Assembly (NCBI GenBank): GCA_016178785.1
Contig: JACOSO010000047.1
Coordinates: forward strand, 1 to 33,396
Direction of reading: 5' to 3'
Length of the DNA stretch: 33,396 bases
DNA from: Bacteroidota bacterium
Lineage (GTDB): Bacteria; Bacteroidota; Bacteroidia; Cytophagales; Cyclobacteriaceae
Position 1 is the stretch's first letter. Each line of letters opens with the position of its first letter. Made by a program: the position numbers and the translations under genes. The notes beneath the pieces are model-generated. The model ran no database searches, was not told the DNA's origin, and saw nothing but the letters and a program-made list of their open reading frames with translations. Below are positions 1 through 8,201 of this stretch, in pieces.

Positions 1-1
1 C

Positions 2-595
2 GCTCAGTATGGCAACGGAAAAGTAAAAGGCATTTTGTCTGTAGATGTTTCTGATTGGGATACACCCGGGCTTAACGGAAAAAAGGCAAAGGATTGCACC
101 AAAGAAGAAATCAAGGATGAAATTTGGAATCAACTCAAAAAAAGTTTAATGGTCGATGGCCAATGTATGCTTCGCGATGAAATGATCGAAGCCTGGTACC
201 TTGATCGAGACATTGTATTTGGTAAGTCATTCAAAACAATCAATGAAGAACCTCTGCTTGTAAATAAAGTAAACACATGGCCTTTGCGACCTGAGTCTTA
301 TACAGGCATTTCAAATTTCTTTCTCGCCTCTGATTATGTTCGTACTTATACTGACCTGGCCACGATGGAAGGAGCTAATGAAGCCGCGAGAAGAGCCGTG
401 AATGCTATTATTCAAAGCAGCGGAGCAAATAAAAAATTATGTAAGATTTGGAATTTGCACGAGCCTGATATTTTGGCGGTCAATCGATGGTATGATCGAA
501 GACGATTTAAGAAAGGATTGCCCTGGAAAAAGGAAGTACCATTTATCATCGTCATCCTTAATTGGTTAAATCATTTCTACCGTAAAATTTTCTAA
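2..595 (+). CDS. FAD-dependent amine oxidase/phytoene desaturase-like protein, C-terminal part
   Basis: The reading frame is open from base 2, so the gene begins upstream of the window; an internal TTG at 35 is not the real start. About 197 C-terminal residues are visible. The stretch FFLASDYVRTYTDLATMEGANEAARRAVNAI matches in form the FAD-contacting C-terminal motif of the flavin amine oxidase/carotenoid desaturase superfamily, where a loop of the type L-A-x-D/G-x, then a T-x-L-x-T/S-M-E-G-A block, closes over the flavin. A basic, hydrophobic tail (last ~40 residues) suggests membrane contact. The substrate cannot be read from this fragment. Two bases separate its stop from the next gene, so the two are probably co-transcribed. 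The family call is good; desaturase versus other oxidase is open. Confidence 0.75.
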   Translation, partial: AQYGNGKVKGILSVDVSDWDTPGLNGKKAKDCTKEEIKDEIWNQLKKSLMVDGQCMLRDEMIEAWYLDRDIVFGKSFKTINEEPLLVNKVNTWPLRPESYTGISNFFLASDYVRTYTDLATMEGANEAARRAVNAIIQSSGANKKLCKIWNLHEPDILAVNRWYDRRRFKKGLPWKKEVPFIIVILNWLNHFYRKIF

Positions 596-597
596 GT

Positions 598-1278
598 ATG
601 AGCGCCTTAACTAAAATACCACGAGACAAAGAGCGGACATGGTTTGTTCTCACAGTCATGACTATAGGAATACTCCTTCTGATTTTCGATAGTGTATATG
701 ATCATGGCTGGGTAAGTGCAGCTTGGTGGGGTTATGGATTAAGCGCTGTTTTTTTGGTTTATGCGCTTATCAGAAAAGATCGATTGCTGATTCATTTTTT
801 TGTTTTTGCAGTGACAGCAGGTTTTGCAGAATTGTTGGCCGACAAATGGCTGGTCGATTTTACAAAAACACTTATCTATCCACGCCCGGAACCGATGCTG
901 CTGAGCTCACCTGCGTATATGCCGTTTAGCTGGACAGTAGTTTTAATGGAGGTTGGTTATATCGGGTGGCTTATAGCCAAGAGATGGGGACTAGTGATTG
1001 CAACTATTGGCCTTTGTGTACTTGGTGCAATGTTGGTTCCGCTGTATGAAACCTGGGCCATTCATGCCAAGTGGTGGTACTACGTTGACACACCAATGTT
1101 TTGGATTGTACCAAAATATGTAATCCTTGCCGAAGGTTTGTTGATGCTAAGTGTTCCTTATTTGTTGATGAAAACAGAAAACTCAAATACGATAAAGGTT
1201 ATTTTGTTTGGTATCGTTGAAGGGGTTGTGATGTTTGTTGCCTGTGTTATTGCGTTTTATATTTTAGGCAAGCAATAA
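598..1278 (+). CDS. Polytopic membrane protein, function unknown
   Basis: The 226-residue product has about six to seven hydrophobic segments (roughly residues 17-34, 42-58, 64-82, 105-125, 130-150, 168-190 and 200-222) and almost no soluble domain, so it is an integral inner-membrane protein. I do not recognise a catalytic motif. Acidic and aromatic residues sit inside or at the ends of helices (E in FAELLADKW, E in VLMEVGYIGW, YETWAIHAKWWYY), reminiscent of small terpenoid/carotenoid-modifying membrane proteins, but this is only a resemblance. It starts at an ATG two bases after the FAD-enzyme stop, which points to a shared transcript and perhaps a shared lipid or terpenoid pathway. It ends 3 bases from the convergent gene at 1282; no terminator is visible between them. 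Confidence 0.7.
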   Translation: MSALTKIPRDKERTWFVLTVMTIGILLLIFDSVYDHGWVSAAWWGYGLSAVFLVYALIRKDRLLIHFFVFAVTAGFAELLADKWLVDFTKTLIYPRPEPMLLSSPAYMPFSWTVVLMEVGYIGWLIAKRWGLVIATIGLCVLGAMLVPLYETWAIHAKWWYYVDTPMFWIVPKYVILAEGLLMLSVPYLLMKTENSNTIKVILFGIVEGVVMFVACVIAFYILGKQ

Positions 1279-1281
1279 ATA

Positions 1282-3324
1282 TCATTTGATCGCTTGCAGT
1301 GTAGCTTCAATCACGTAACGCACATCACTGTTGGTAGTTTTTTGAAGAAGGCCTTGAAGAGTTGCCTCTGCTGGCTTAGCATCTTTCCCAATTTTTCCAA
1401 GAATCACGATGATCTGATAGCGCAATCCATCGTCTTGCTCAGTCGTTGCCTGCAATCTTTTGATCAAGGGTTGCACAGATGGTTTTCCAATTTCAATCAA
1501 TGCGGCTTTTGCCCGATCTGATTCATTGTAGTTAAAGCTTGATACCATCTGGGTCATCCGTTCAATTGCTTTTAAATTAGACGTTTTCAAATGGCCAAGC
1601 ACTGTTACTGCGAGCGATTGGATTTCAGTTAATTTCTCTTTTTCATCCAAACTTTTTCTATCGAGTGTTGAAATCAAAGAAGGCTCGATTGTCCTTGAGA
1701 CATTTTTCATTTGCTCCAACAACTTTAAAATTCTCAATTGTTCGTCAAGGTTTTGACCTTTCAGAATTTGATCTGCTTCGTCTGACGTTGGAATCACTCC
1801 TGAAATCGGAATGTCATTTTGAACGCAGAAATTTATTCGATCTTCTTTTTGGCTATTGTATGGCGAAAGAGGAGCGTATTCAGTAAACCTGCTTTTAAGT
1901 TGATTAACAAGAACTGGTAAATCTGTTGAAGGATACTCTTTGCGTATTCGCTCGTTGGTTGATTCATTTGTTGTGAGTTTGTAAGAGAATGCGAAGTCAT
2001 ATAACTCTTCGTGTGATTTCTCGAAGGAATAACTTTGAAAGAAAGAAATGATCCAATTTAAAATCTTGGTCTTTTCCTTTGGCCTTGTTTCGTCTTTATA
2101 AAGAATATCGAGTTTAGAAAAAATTCGATGGGCAGTTTTTGAATCGACATTGAGCGCGGGTGAAAAATTTTCGTAAGTGTAAATTTTCAAATCCTGATTT
2201 TTGTCCAGTCCTTCAATTAATTCAAAGTAAGCATCGTTGTACGAAATCGGTCTGGGCAAACCTAATCTTTGATTTTTTGCAAGATCCATCACCAACTTTA
2301 TCCTTTGTTGAAGAATGGATTGATCATCATTAACCCTTCCGATGAGATAGCCGATGTAACTCGACAACGTATAATTGCCTACTTTTTTTACAGCAACAAA
2401 ACCAGAATTCCATTCTTGGTCATCGATGGTTTTGTCGTCAGCCCAGTATCGAACTATTTCATAAGCACGATCATCATTAGTAGGAAAGGCAATGGTATCG
2501 AGTGTGTTTGCTAAAAACTTTTTGTAATCAACAGGATAAAGATGATAGCGTGATAAGGCTGAAATCATATAATAGTGCAATTGGCCGCACTGATTATCGA
2601 ATGGAGTCTTCATTGCTTCTTGCACCACTGATTTTATTTTATCATCTGTTGATAAGTCTTCGAGCCTTGGTTTAAAAGCCTCCACTTTTTCCTTGCACAT
2701 TTCTTCTTTCGACTTTTTAATAGGATTCGCTGAGCCATTATTGATTTGGTTTATAATAGTGATGTTGGCAGGTTGAATATTATTGGGCTGATTCGTTGAA
2801 GTTGAAAGTTGCGATGATTCAAAAAGGGTTTTAATATTCTTATTCAATTTAATGCGACCGGAATAGCTGGTTAAAATCTCACCAGACGAAACGTCAATCA
2901 ACCGACCACTAATATCAATATATGATTTCAGTTTTGTGTAGGTGCCGGAAAACAATGCATCGATGGGTAACAGCTGGCCGATCTTGAGTGCTTCGTTGGG
3001 CTTCATCATTCCGCTCAACATCAGTTCGTTTTCTTTGAAGACCGCATCGAGTCTTTGCCTCTCAAACACTTTAAATTTTTTGGGATTTTCAGAAAGTTTT
3101 CCTGTAATGGATTCAGTCAGGTATTCTCCGAATGCTTTTGATGTTTTTTCAGAATTAGAGGGTACGAAAGGAACCACTGCAATTCTTAGTGGAGTTGATG
3201 ATGTGTGTGTACTTTCAATTTTCTGAACAAGTTCTGTTGTAATTTCCGAATAGTCTTTAGCCTTTTGGGCCAATGACGGAACTACAAAAAATGAAATGAG
3301 GAGGATGCAAAATAAATTTTTCAT
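1282..3324 (-). CDS. Secreted protein with CsgG/FlgO-like N-domain and C-terminal HEAT repeats
   Basis: 680 residues. A signal peptide (MKNLFCILLISFFVVPSLAQ) is followed by a domain at about 45-155 with the layout of the CsgG/FlgO/TolB-N group: PLRIAVVPF, a KLSENPKKFKVFERQRLDAVFKE segment, DALFSGTY and ISGRLIDVSSGEIL. The middle (about 200-560) is mainly helical and not recognised. The C-terminal ~80 residues are HEAT-type repeats (DRAKAALIEIGKPSVQPLIKRL; RYQIIVILGKIGKDAKPAEATLQGLL; VRYVIEATLQAI). No catalytic site is seen; a periplasmic or outer-membrane scaffold role is likely. It follows the zinc-hydrolase gene by 15 bases on the same strand, so it is probably the last gene of the RimK operon. 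Confidence 0.75.
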   Translation of the reverse strand: MKNLFCILLISFFVVPSLAQKAKDYSEITTELVQKIESTHTSSTPLRIAVVPFVPSNSEKTSKAFGEYLTESITGKLSENPKKFKVFERQRLDAVFKENELMLSGMMKPNEALKIGQLLPIDALFSGTYTKLKSYIDISGRLIDVSSGEILTSYSGRIKLNKNIKTLFESSQLSTSTNQPNNIQPANITIINQINNGSANPIKKSKEEMCKEKVEAFKPRLEDLSTDDKIKSVVQEAMKTPFDNQCGQLHYYMISALSRYHLYPVDYKKFLANTLDTIAFPTNDDRAYEIVRYWADDKTIDDQEWNSGFVAVKKVGNYTLSSYIGYLIGRVNDDQSILQQRIKLVMDLAKNQRLGLPRPISYNDAYFELIEGLDKNQDLKIYTYENFSPALNVDSKTAHRIFSKLDILYKDETRPKEKTKILNWIISFFQSYSFEKSHEELYDFAFSYKLTTNESTNERIRKEYPSTDLPVLVNQLKSRFTEYAPLSPYNSQKEDRINFCVQNDIPISGVIPTSDEADQILKGQNLDEQLRILKLLEQMKNVSRTIEPSLISTLDRKSLDEKEKLTEIQSLAVTVLGHLKTSNLKAIERMTQMVSSFNYNESDRAKAALIEIGKPSVQPLIKRLQATTEQDDGLRYQIIVILGKIGKDAKPAEATLQGLLQKTTNSDVRYVIEATLQAIK

Positions 3325-3339
3325 ATGTGTAAATTATTT

Positions 3340-4305
3340 TTACTCCTCTCCACTTCCATCAATCTTGCAGACATTGTCAAGCCCGATATGAAGCAATGCA
3401 TCGCCTGCGTTTACTACCGGATTGTTGTTCAATCCGACCACGTGACCAGTCGAAGGAGATTTGATTTGTTCTTTGAACTCACCAAATGGATCTGTGAGCG
3501 TACCAACCAATTGATTCTTTTTGATAAACTCTCCACACTTGATTTCAGTTTGAAACAAGCCGGCCGTTCGTGCGCGTGCCCACGAGGAACTCCAAATGAT
3601 TCTGTTTTCCTCTCGCGGCTTTGGAGCATCATCGATCATCTTCAAATATTTCATCAATCGAAGAGTACCGTTGATACCTTCTTCAATTGCATATTGATCG
3701 AACCGAATGGACTCACCGCCTTCATAGACGATGATGTGTTTGTTTTTCTTTGATGCTGTGAGCCGCAAGGAATGAGGTCGAAAGGGTGAATCAATAGTGA
3801 AAGGAGCGTGAAATGCATTGGCAAGTTCAACATTGATTTCTTCTTTCATCACGCAGCGCACTTGCGGATAATTTGTTCGTGAAGCTCCGCCTGTATGAAA
3901 ATCAACTCCGTAATCGATGAACGGGATGATGTCGTGCGTCATATGATACGCTACCCGGGAAGCGAGAGATCCACTTTTGCTTCCGGGAAATGATCGATTG
4001 ATGTCTTTGCCATCGGGCACTTCGCGAGAGTAGTTTAAAAAACCATAAACATTGATCACCGGCATACAAAGAACTGTTCCACGCTTCACTCGGTTGTATC
4101 CATGATCGATGATTCTCCTGACAATTTCCATTCCATTGATTTCATCACCGTGCATTCCGGCTGTTAGTGCAAGTGTTGGCCCCTCCTCTAATCCACGGTA
4201 AATATAAATTGGGGTTTCAATCAATGTGCGAGAAGGCAGCCTGGCAATGTTAATGTTGATTTCTTTGAACTCACCGGGTTTGATTTCGTGCTCCGCAATG
4301 GTCAT
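3340..4305 (-). CDS. AstE/aspartoacylase-family zinc hydrolase (M14-like) of the RimK cassette
   Basis: 321 residues. The metal site of the succinylglutamate desuccinylase/aspartoacylase family is present: H52-G-D-E55 in LTAGMHGDEINGME, and H137 in VDFHTGG. DINRSFPG (R104) is the usual substrate-carboxylate region, and E195 in VYEGGES fits the catalytic glutamate. The last ~70 residues form a lipoyl/biotinyl-like beta barrel (IKSPSTGHVVGL...NAGDALLHIG), common in the bacterial relatives of this family. Such proteins are often encoded beside RimK-type ligases; removal of a glutamyl or other acyl-amino group is plausible, but the substrate is not shown. The ATG lies two bases after a 70-base heptad array that also encodes the end of the preceding S23 gene. 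Confidence 0.85.
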   Translation of the reverse strand: MTIAEHEIKPGEFKEININIARLPSRTLIETPIYIYRGLEEGPTLALTAGMHGDEINGMEIVRRIIDHGYNRVKRGTVLCMPVINVYGFLNYSREVPDGKDINRSFPGSKSGSLASRVAYHMTHDIIPFIDYGVDFHTGGASRTNYPQVRCVMKEEINVELANAFHAPFTIDSPFRPHSLRLTASKKNKHIIVYEGGESIRFDQYAIEEGINGTLRLMKYLKMIDDAPKPREENRIIWSSSWARARTAGLFQTEIKCGEFIKKNQLVGTLTDPFGEFKEQIKSPSTGHVVGLNNNPVVNAGDALLHIGLDNVCKIDGSGEE

Positions 4306-4307
4306 GG

Positions 4308-4377
4308 TGTTAGGGCTTGGGAATTGGGTATTAGGACTTGGAACTTTGGTATTAGGACTTTGGTATTAGGTTTTTGG
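4308..4377. repeat. Ten-unit degenerate heptad array (family A, left arm)
   Basis: Ten consecutive 7-base units with no phase slip. On the minus strand the units look like CCTAATA, CCAAAGT, CCCAATT and CCTAACA. CCTAATA occurs three times and CCAAAGT twice. The array covers the last eight or so codons and stop of the S23 gene and runs to two bases before the ATG of the zinc hydrolase. Bases 4316-4336 are an inverted match (20 of 21) to 4758-4778 on the other side of the S23 gene. Confidence 0.85.
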
Positions 4378-4729
4378 GTTTAAGTGTGTTGATGTAGCTG
4401 TTAAGCATTTTACCGATGATCTCCATATCAGCTAATAGTTTTGATGAGAGCTCTTGGCCAATCAAATTTCGATTGGCTGCTTTGGTCAGCCACGTTTTTG
4501 TTTCAAACAATGAACCTCGTGAGTAGTAACTGAAATTTTTTGTTTCGTTGATGTGATATCTACCAAGTCCCTCAGATAAGTTAGCAGCAATGGAGTCGGT
4601 TGCTCTTACGAGTTGCTTGCCAATAGTGTCCTTTTCAAAGTATCCCCACGCGGAAACAAGTTCCCATACCTTTTCTCCAAGTTCCATCGCAAGGTTGTAA
4701 ACTTTAAAATCCTCTAATGACTTAATCAT
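4352..4729 (-). CDS. S23/four-helix-bundle (23S rRNA intervening-sequence-type) protein
   Basis: 125 residues, the usual size for this family. Family hallmarks are the opening EDFKVYNLAMELGEKVWEL, the central RATDSIAANLSEGLGRY and the helical SYYSRGSLFETKTWL. The protein folds as a four-helix bundle and forms oligomers in solved relatives; it was named from intervening sequences in 23S rRNA but is mostly found away from rRNA, with unclear function. Here it sits inside a RimK cassette where it has no obvious role. The last residues (about KPKNLIPKS) are written in heptad repeat units, so the C-terminus is repeat-derived. Heptad arrays in opposite orientation flank the gene. This looks like an inserted genetic unit rather than a native operon member. 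Confidence 0.88.
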   Translation of the reverse strand: MIKSLEDFKVYNLAMELGEKVWELVSAWGYFEKDTIGKQLVRATDSIAANLSEGLGRYHINETKNFSYYSRGSLFETKTWLTKAANRNLIGQELSSKLLADMEIIGKMLNSYINTLKPKNLIPKS

Positions 4730-4749
4730 GTCTGTCTTTTTGAATAAAT

Positions 4750-4784
4750 TTCTTAATTCCTAAGACCCAATTCCCAAGACCTAA
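4750..4784. repeat. Five-unit degenerate heptad array (family A, right arm)
   Basis: Units TTCTTAA, TTCCTAA, GACCCAA, TTCCCAA and GACCTAA on the plus strand, consensus NNCC(C/T)AA. This is the same consensus as the array at 4308-4377, but on the opposite strand, so the two arms face each other across the S23 gene. The array starts two bases after the rimK stop and ends 20 bases before the S23 ATG. Confidence 0.8.
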
Positions 4785-4786
4785 AT

Positions 4787-5695
4787 TCAAGCATTGACTT
4801 TGTCCTTCTGAATCTTATTCTTCCCCGCATGTTTCTCCAGGTACTGATAAATTTTGCCTGCAATATCTACTTGAGTTGCACCTTCAATTCCTTCGAGGCC
4901 TGGTGATGAATTCACCTCGATGATTAGCGGACCACGTTTGGATGGAAGCATATCTACTCCAGCAACTGCAAGTCCCAGTTTTTTGGCCGCGATTATTGCT
5001 GAATGTTTTTGATATCGATCTAATTTCACCACGGTGGCATGGCCACCCCGATGCAGATTTGACCGGAACTCGTCATCGCGGGCTTGTCTTTTCATTGCAC
5101 CAACAACTTCTCCATTTACCACAAAGGCGCGGATATCAGAACCCTTGGCTTCTTTGATAAACTCCTGCACAATGATGCGCGACTTCACACCGTGAAAGGC
5201 TTCGATCACGGATTGCGCAGCTTTTTTGTTTTCAGCCAGCACAACACCAAGACCTTGTGTGCCTTCTAATAACTTAATTACAACCGGAGCTCCGCCAACA
5301 GCTTCGATAATTCCTTCCGTGTCCTTGGTGTAATCCATGAAAACAGTTTTGGGCAAGCCCAACCCTGCTCGTGAGAGAATTTGCATGCTCCTAAGTTTAT
5401 CACGTGAACGAATAAGCGCCTGCGACTCTACTGCTGTAAAAACTTTCATCATTTCGAACTGCCGAACCACTGCTGCACCATAAAAAGTTACTGAGGCACC
5501 AATGCGCGGAATGATGGCATCGAAGTAGTCAAGTTTTCGACCATTGTACCACACCATTGGGTTTTTCTTTTCGATGAGCAGCACGCACTTCATGTGGTCG
5601 ATGATTTCTACTTTATGGCCGCGCTTTTCTCCTGCTTCCTTGAGTCTGCGCGTGGAGTAAAGTTTAGTATCGCGTGAGAGGATGGCGATGTTCAT
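4787..5695 (-). CDS. rimK: RimK-type ATP-grasp alpha-L-glutamate ligase
   Basis: 302 residues, normal length for RimK. The start [22 protein letters not shown] is typical of the RimK N-domain. The ATP-grasp core follows: [18 protein letters not shown] (phosphate-binding loop), [30 protein letters not shown], and the metal-binding end [29 protein letters not shown]. In Escherichia coli and Pseudomonas, RimK adds glutamates to the C-terminus of ribosomal protein S6; other homologues make poly-glutamate or modify small molecules, so S6 is a likely but unproven target. It lies downstream of a RimB-like protease gene, separated by a heptad hairpin that ends 11 bases before this ATG. Confidence 0.9.
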   Translation of the reverse strand: MNIAILSRDTKLYSTRRLKEAGEKRGHKVEIIDHMKCVLLIEKKNPMVWYNGRKLDYFDAIIPRIGASVTFYGAAVVRQFEMMKVFTAVESQALIRSRDKLRSMQILSRAGLGLPKTVFMDYTKDTEGIIEAVGGAPVVIKLLEGTQGLGVVLAENKKAAQSVIEAFHGVKSRIIVQEFIKEAKGSDIRAFVVNGEVVGAMKRQARDDEFRSNLHRGGHATVVKLDRYQKHSAIIAAKKLGLAVAGVDMLPSKRGPLIIEVNSSPGLEGIEGATQVDIAGKIYQYLEKHAGKNKIQKDKVNA

Positions 5696-5706
5696 TTCTT
5701 TTGACC

Positions 5707-5783
5707 GTTAATAGTTATACGTTAATGGTTAATCGTTGAGCTAACTTTGATTCCTATTAACGTATAACGATTAACGATTAACT
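5707..5783. repeat. Heptad inverted-repeat hairpin (family B) between rimB-like gene and rimK
   Basis: Left arm: four units (GTTAATA, GTTATAC, GTTAATG, GTTAATC) at 5707-5734. Right arm: four units (ATTAACG, TATAACG, ATTAACG, ATTAACT) at 5756-5783. The arms are reverse complements of the same consensus GTTAATC; 5714-5726 and 5756-5768 pair perfectly over 13 bases. The right arm overlaps the 3' end of the upstream gene and supplies its last residues (VNR) and TAA stop. Confidence 0.85.
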
Positions 5784-6193
5784 TTCTCAAGGAAAGATAA
5801 ATCTTTTTTGGTTACATCGATCAGAAAACGGTTGCGCAATATTTTTCTACCCAGAAGCACGGGAAATTTCAAGTTTCCGCGATTGCTCAACGAAAATTCA
5901 GCACGGATTAAGTGGTCAAAAATTTTTATTTTGGTCTTAATCACGTATCTGAGTTCAGCTTCACCAAATGAATTTTTTATTTCACGCTGCTCAAATTTTT
6001 TAAAGGAATAGGTTCTACCGGTAAATTCGGGATGCTCTTCATCAAGCAATACGAATTTTAGCTTGCCATTTATAACTTCAGTTGTTGAGCAATGAAGACT
6101 GCACGTGTATGCGCCTGTATCAATTTTTGCATGGATGTTTTCCAAGCCTAAACCTGGAAGATCAACGCGATCTGAACGGCCGAGAGTTTGCAT
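5771..6193 (-). CDS. rimB: RimB-like retropepsin-type aspartic protease (annotated as ATP-dependent zinc protease)
   Basis: 140 residues, typical for this family. The signature D25-T-G-A28 in NIHAKIDTGAYTCSLHC is the retropepsin-type catalytic loop, and KFPVLLGRKILRNRFLIDV is the usual C-terminal block (G-R-x-x-L/I followed by F-x-I-D-V). In Pseudomonas, RimB is encoded with RimK and trims the glutamate tail of S6. The gene heads a minus-strand run followed by rimK, S23, the zinc hydrolase and the CsgG/HEAT gene. The C-terminal VNR and stop codon lie in the heptad hairpin. The common name 'zinc protease' is misleading: no zinc motif is visible. Confidence 0.88.
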   Translation of the reverse strand: MQTLGRSDRVDLPGLGLENIHAKIDTGAYTCSLHCSTTEVINGKLKFVLLDEEHPEFTGRTYSFKKFEQREIKNSFGEAELRYVIKTKIKIFDHLIRAEFSLSNRGNLKFPVLLGRKILRNRFLIDVTKKDLSFLEKVNR

Positions 6194-6271
6194 TGAAAAA
6201 AATTGCTACCAAAGAAAAGAAATTTTAGCAGGATTATTTTATTGACAATGGAAGAGCAATGTTGTAAGACT

Positions 6272-6856
6272 CTATTTTTTCGGAGGATCGATCATCACAT
6301 GAGCCCGGTGAGTTCCAGGGTCCATTATCCAGGGCATGCCTGCAGCGGTGGGTTTAGTGGGCAAGCCTGTACTTTCGGCAGTGGCATATGGCATATAGAT
6401 CACGTACCGTAAATAGCCATCTTGTACTTCACCTGTTGCAGGATTATATTTTTCTTTGTCAGCACTAAAAACAAAAAGTGTGGCAGGCTGTTTGGGCATA
6501 ATCAGTTTTCCACTTTTGACCTCCTGCTCACGGATGTCGAAGATTTCCTGGCGTTTTTTTCCTTCTTTCTTAAGCTCCCTGCCGCGCGCCATGAAAGGGT
6601 CGAGACTTTTGTGGTAACACGATACATTAAGATCTTGCTGCGCAGGATCATCAGCAAGGCAAACCAGTTCGTTTTCACCTTTGCGCAACACGATGAACTC
6701 GCCTGAAGGAGAATATCCATAGACCATTGCTTTGTCTTTTGACTCTTCTGGTGCAGCAAGCAAGGCGGTTTTTATTTGAACTTCAGTGGAAGGAATTGTT
6801 TGCGCAAAAGAACTTCCCATTGAACAGAGCAAGACAAAAACGGGTGCTGCTTTCAT
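6272..6856 (-). CDS. Small secreted protein, function unknown
   Basis: 194 residues. A signal peptide is clear (MKAAPVFVLLCSMGSSFAQ, cleavage near Q19). The mature part has no motif I recognise. It holds two cysteines about 13 residues apart (LVCLADD...NVSCYHK) that could form a disulphide, and a C-terminal MPWIMDPGTHRAHVMIDPPKK segment rich in His, Met and Pro. It begins 19 bases after the ornithine aminotransferase stop on the same strand and is probably co-transcribed with it. A gap of 78 bases with no notable structure separates it from the rimB-like gene downstream. Confidence 0.65.
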   Translation of the reverse strand: MKAAPVFVLLCSMGSSFAQTIPSTEVQIKTALLAAPEESKDKAMVYGYSPSGEFIVLRKGENELVCLADDPAQQDLNVSCYHKSLDPFMARGRELKKEGKKRQEIFDIREQEVKSGKLIMPKQPATLFVFSADKEKYNPATGEVQDGYLRYVIYMPYATAESTGLPTKPTAAGMPWIMDPGTHRAHVMIDPPKK

Positions 6857-6875
6857 GACTTATTCGGTTAGTTGA

Positions 6876-8108
6876 TCACATTGTTGTTATACATTTCTCA
6901 ATAATATCACAACACTCATGAATCTGCTCCTCGGTGATGACAAGGGGTGGAGCAAGTCGAATGATATTTCCATGAGTAGGTTTTGCCAGCAATCCATTTT
7001 CAGCAAACTTCAAGCAGAGGTTCCAGGCAGTTTCACTTTGTTGTGTGTCATTAATTACAATTGCATTGAGGAGGCCTTTGCCTCGGGTCAATGTAACTTG
7101 TTTAGTTTTCTTGATTAATGCTGTCATTCGTTCACGGAAAATTTTTCCGAGTCGCTCAGCATTCTCGGCAAGCTTTTCGTCTTTCACTACTTGCAGGGCC
7201 TCAATGCACACAGCAGCAGCCAGCGGATTGCCTCCAAAAGTTGAGCCATGTTGCCCTGGTTTGATCATCATCATAACCTCATCGTTGGCAAGCACAACAG
7301 AAATTGGCATCACTCCGCCAGACAGCGCCTTGCCCAGAATCAAGAGATCAGGCTTTACATTTTCGTGATCGCTGGCGAGCATTTTTCCGGTGCGTGCTAT
7401 GCCCGTCTGAATTTCATCCATCATCAAGAGCACGTTGTGCTGCTTGCACAATTTTTCGGCTGCTTTCAGATAACCATCGTGCGGAACGTACACCCCTGCT
7501 TCGCCCTGAATTGGTTCTATCCAAAGCCCACAGACATTTTTGTTGGCCAATGCTTTTTCAAGTGCAGGCACGCTGTCATAGTCTACGATTTCAAAGCCTG
7601 GCATGAACGGCCCGAAATTTTTTGTTGCCTGTGGATCAGTTGACGCAGAAATGATTGTGGTAGTGCGTCCGTGAAAATTTTGTTTCAAAGCAACGATTAC
7701 GGCTTTGTTTTCTTCAATTCCTTTTTTGAGATAGCCCCACTTGCGCGCAAGCTTGATGGCTGTTTCATTGGCTTCAGCACCGCTGTTCATGAACAGCGCC
7801 TTGTCATAACCAAATGTTTCACAAACATATTTTTCAGCGAGTCCGAGTTTGTCATTATAAAATGCGCGCGAGGTAAGCGTGAGTTCTTTGGCCTGATTGA
7901 TCATTGCGTTGATAATACGCGGATGACAATGGCCCTGGTTGACGGCACTATAAGCTGAAAGAAAATCGTAGTACCGTTTACCTTCAACATCCCACAAAAA
8001 AACGCCTTCCCCTTTGTGAAGAACGACAGGAAGGGGATGGTAATTATGTGCGCCATATTTTTCTTCGAGTGCAATAGCACTTTGAGCAGAAGTAATTGTT
8101 TCAACCAT
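6876..8108 (-). CDS. rocD: Ornithine--oxo-acid transaminase (ornithine aminotransferase)
   Basis: 410 residues, full length for this PLP enzyme of aminotransferase class III. It converts L-ornithine and 2-oxoglutarate to glutamate-5-semialdehyde and glutamate, linking arginine breakdown to proline and glutamate. Visible landmarks: [14 protein letters not shown] and [17 protein letters not shown] near the N-terminus (typical of OAT), the PLP phosphate region [17 protein letters not shown]231 in [13 protein letters not shown] (contact to the pyridine nitrogen), the Schiff-base K260 in [11 protein letters not shown], and [14 protein letters not shown] -7 promoter box at 8132-8139 lies about 24 bases upstream of the ATG. 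The gene is divergent from the coiled-coil gene at 8202. Confidence 0.92.
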   Translation of the reverse strand: MVETITSAQSAIALEEKYGAHNYHPLPVVLHKGEGVFLWDVEGKRYYDFLSAYSAVNQGHCHPRIINAMINQAKELTLTSRAFYNDKLGLAEKYVCETFGYDKALFMNSGAEANETAIKLARKWGYLKKGIEENKAVIVALKQNFHGRTTTIISASTDPQATKNFGPFMPGFEIVDYDSVPALEKALANKNVCGLWIEPIQGEAGVYVPHDGYLKAAEKLCKQHNVLLMMDEIQTGIARTGKMLASDHENVKPDLLILGKALSGGVMPISVVLANDEVMMMIKPGQHGSTFGGNPLAAAVCIEALQVVKDEKLAENAERLGKIFRERMTALIKKTKQVTLTRGKGLLNAIVINDTQQSETAWNLCLKFAENGLLAKPTHGNIIRLAPPLVITEEQIHECCDIIEKCITTM

Positions 8109-8131
8109 AAAAATGATATTTTACTGAGAAA

Positions 8132-8139
8132 CAAAGATA
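8132..8139 (-). promoter_or_regulatory. -7 box of the rocD promoter
   Basis: The minus-strand sequence TATCTTTG matches the Bacteroidota -7 consensus TAnnTTTG perfectly and implies a leader of about 20 bases before the rocD ATG at 8108. No convincing -33 TTG is seen at the usual distance. Confidence 0.5.
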
Positions 8140-8160
8140 CTGAAATAGGTTTACTTCCTT

Positions 8161-8185
8161 TTGATATTCACCTTCCGTAACTTTA
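8161..8185 (+). promoter_or_regulatory. Candidate promoter for the coiled-coil/RmuC-like operon
   Basis: A TTG at 8161-8163 and TAACTTTA at 8178-8185 (7 of 8 to TAnnTTTG) lie upstream of the ATG at 8202. The 14-base spacer is shorter than usual, so this is a weak call; the divergent position makes a promoter in this gap necessary. Confidence 0.35.
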
Positions 8186-8201
8186 ACGCGATTACAAAAC
8201 C

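Noticed and set aside
3325..3753. 142-codon plus-strand open frame
   Set aside because: It is antisense to the zinc hydrolase gene, whose motifs are intact, and shows no family pattern.
4352..4729. rRNA intervening sequence implied by the S23 family name
   Set aside because: No rRNA sequence is present on either side; the gene is between protein-coding genes.
4308..4784. Possible CRISPR array because of repeated short units
   Set aside because: Units are 7 bases, contiguous and degenerate, with no spacers and no cas genes nearby.
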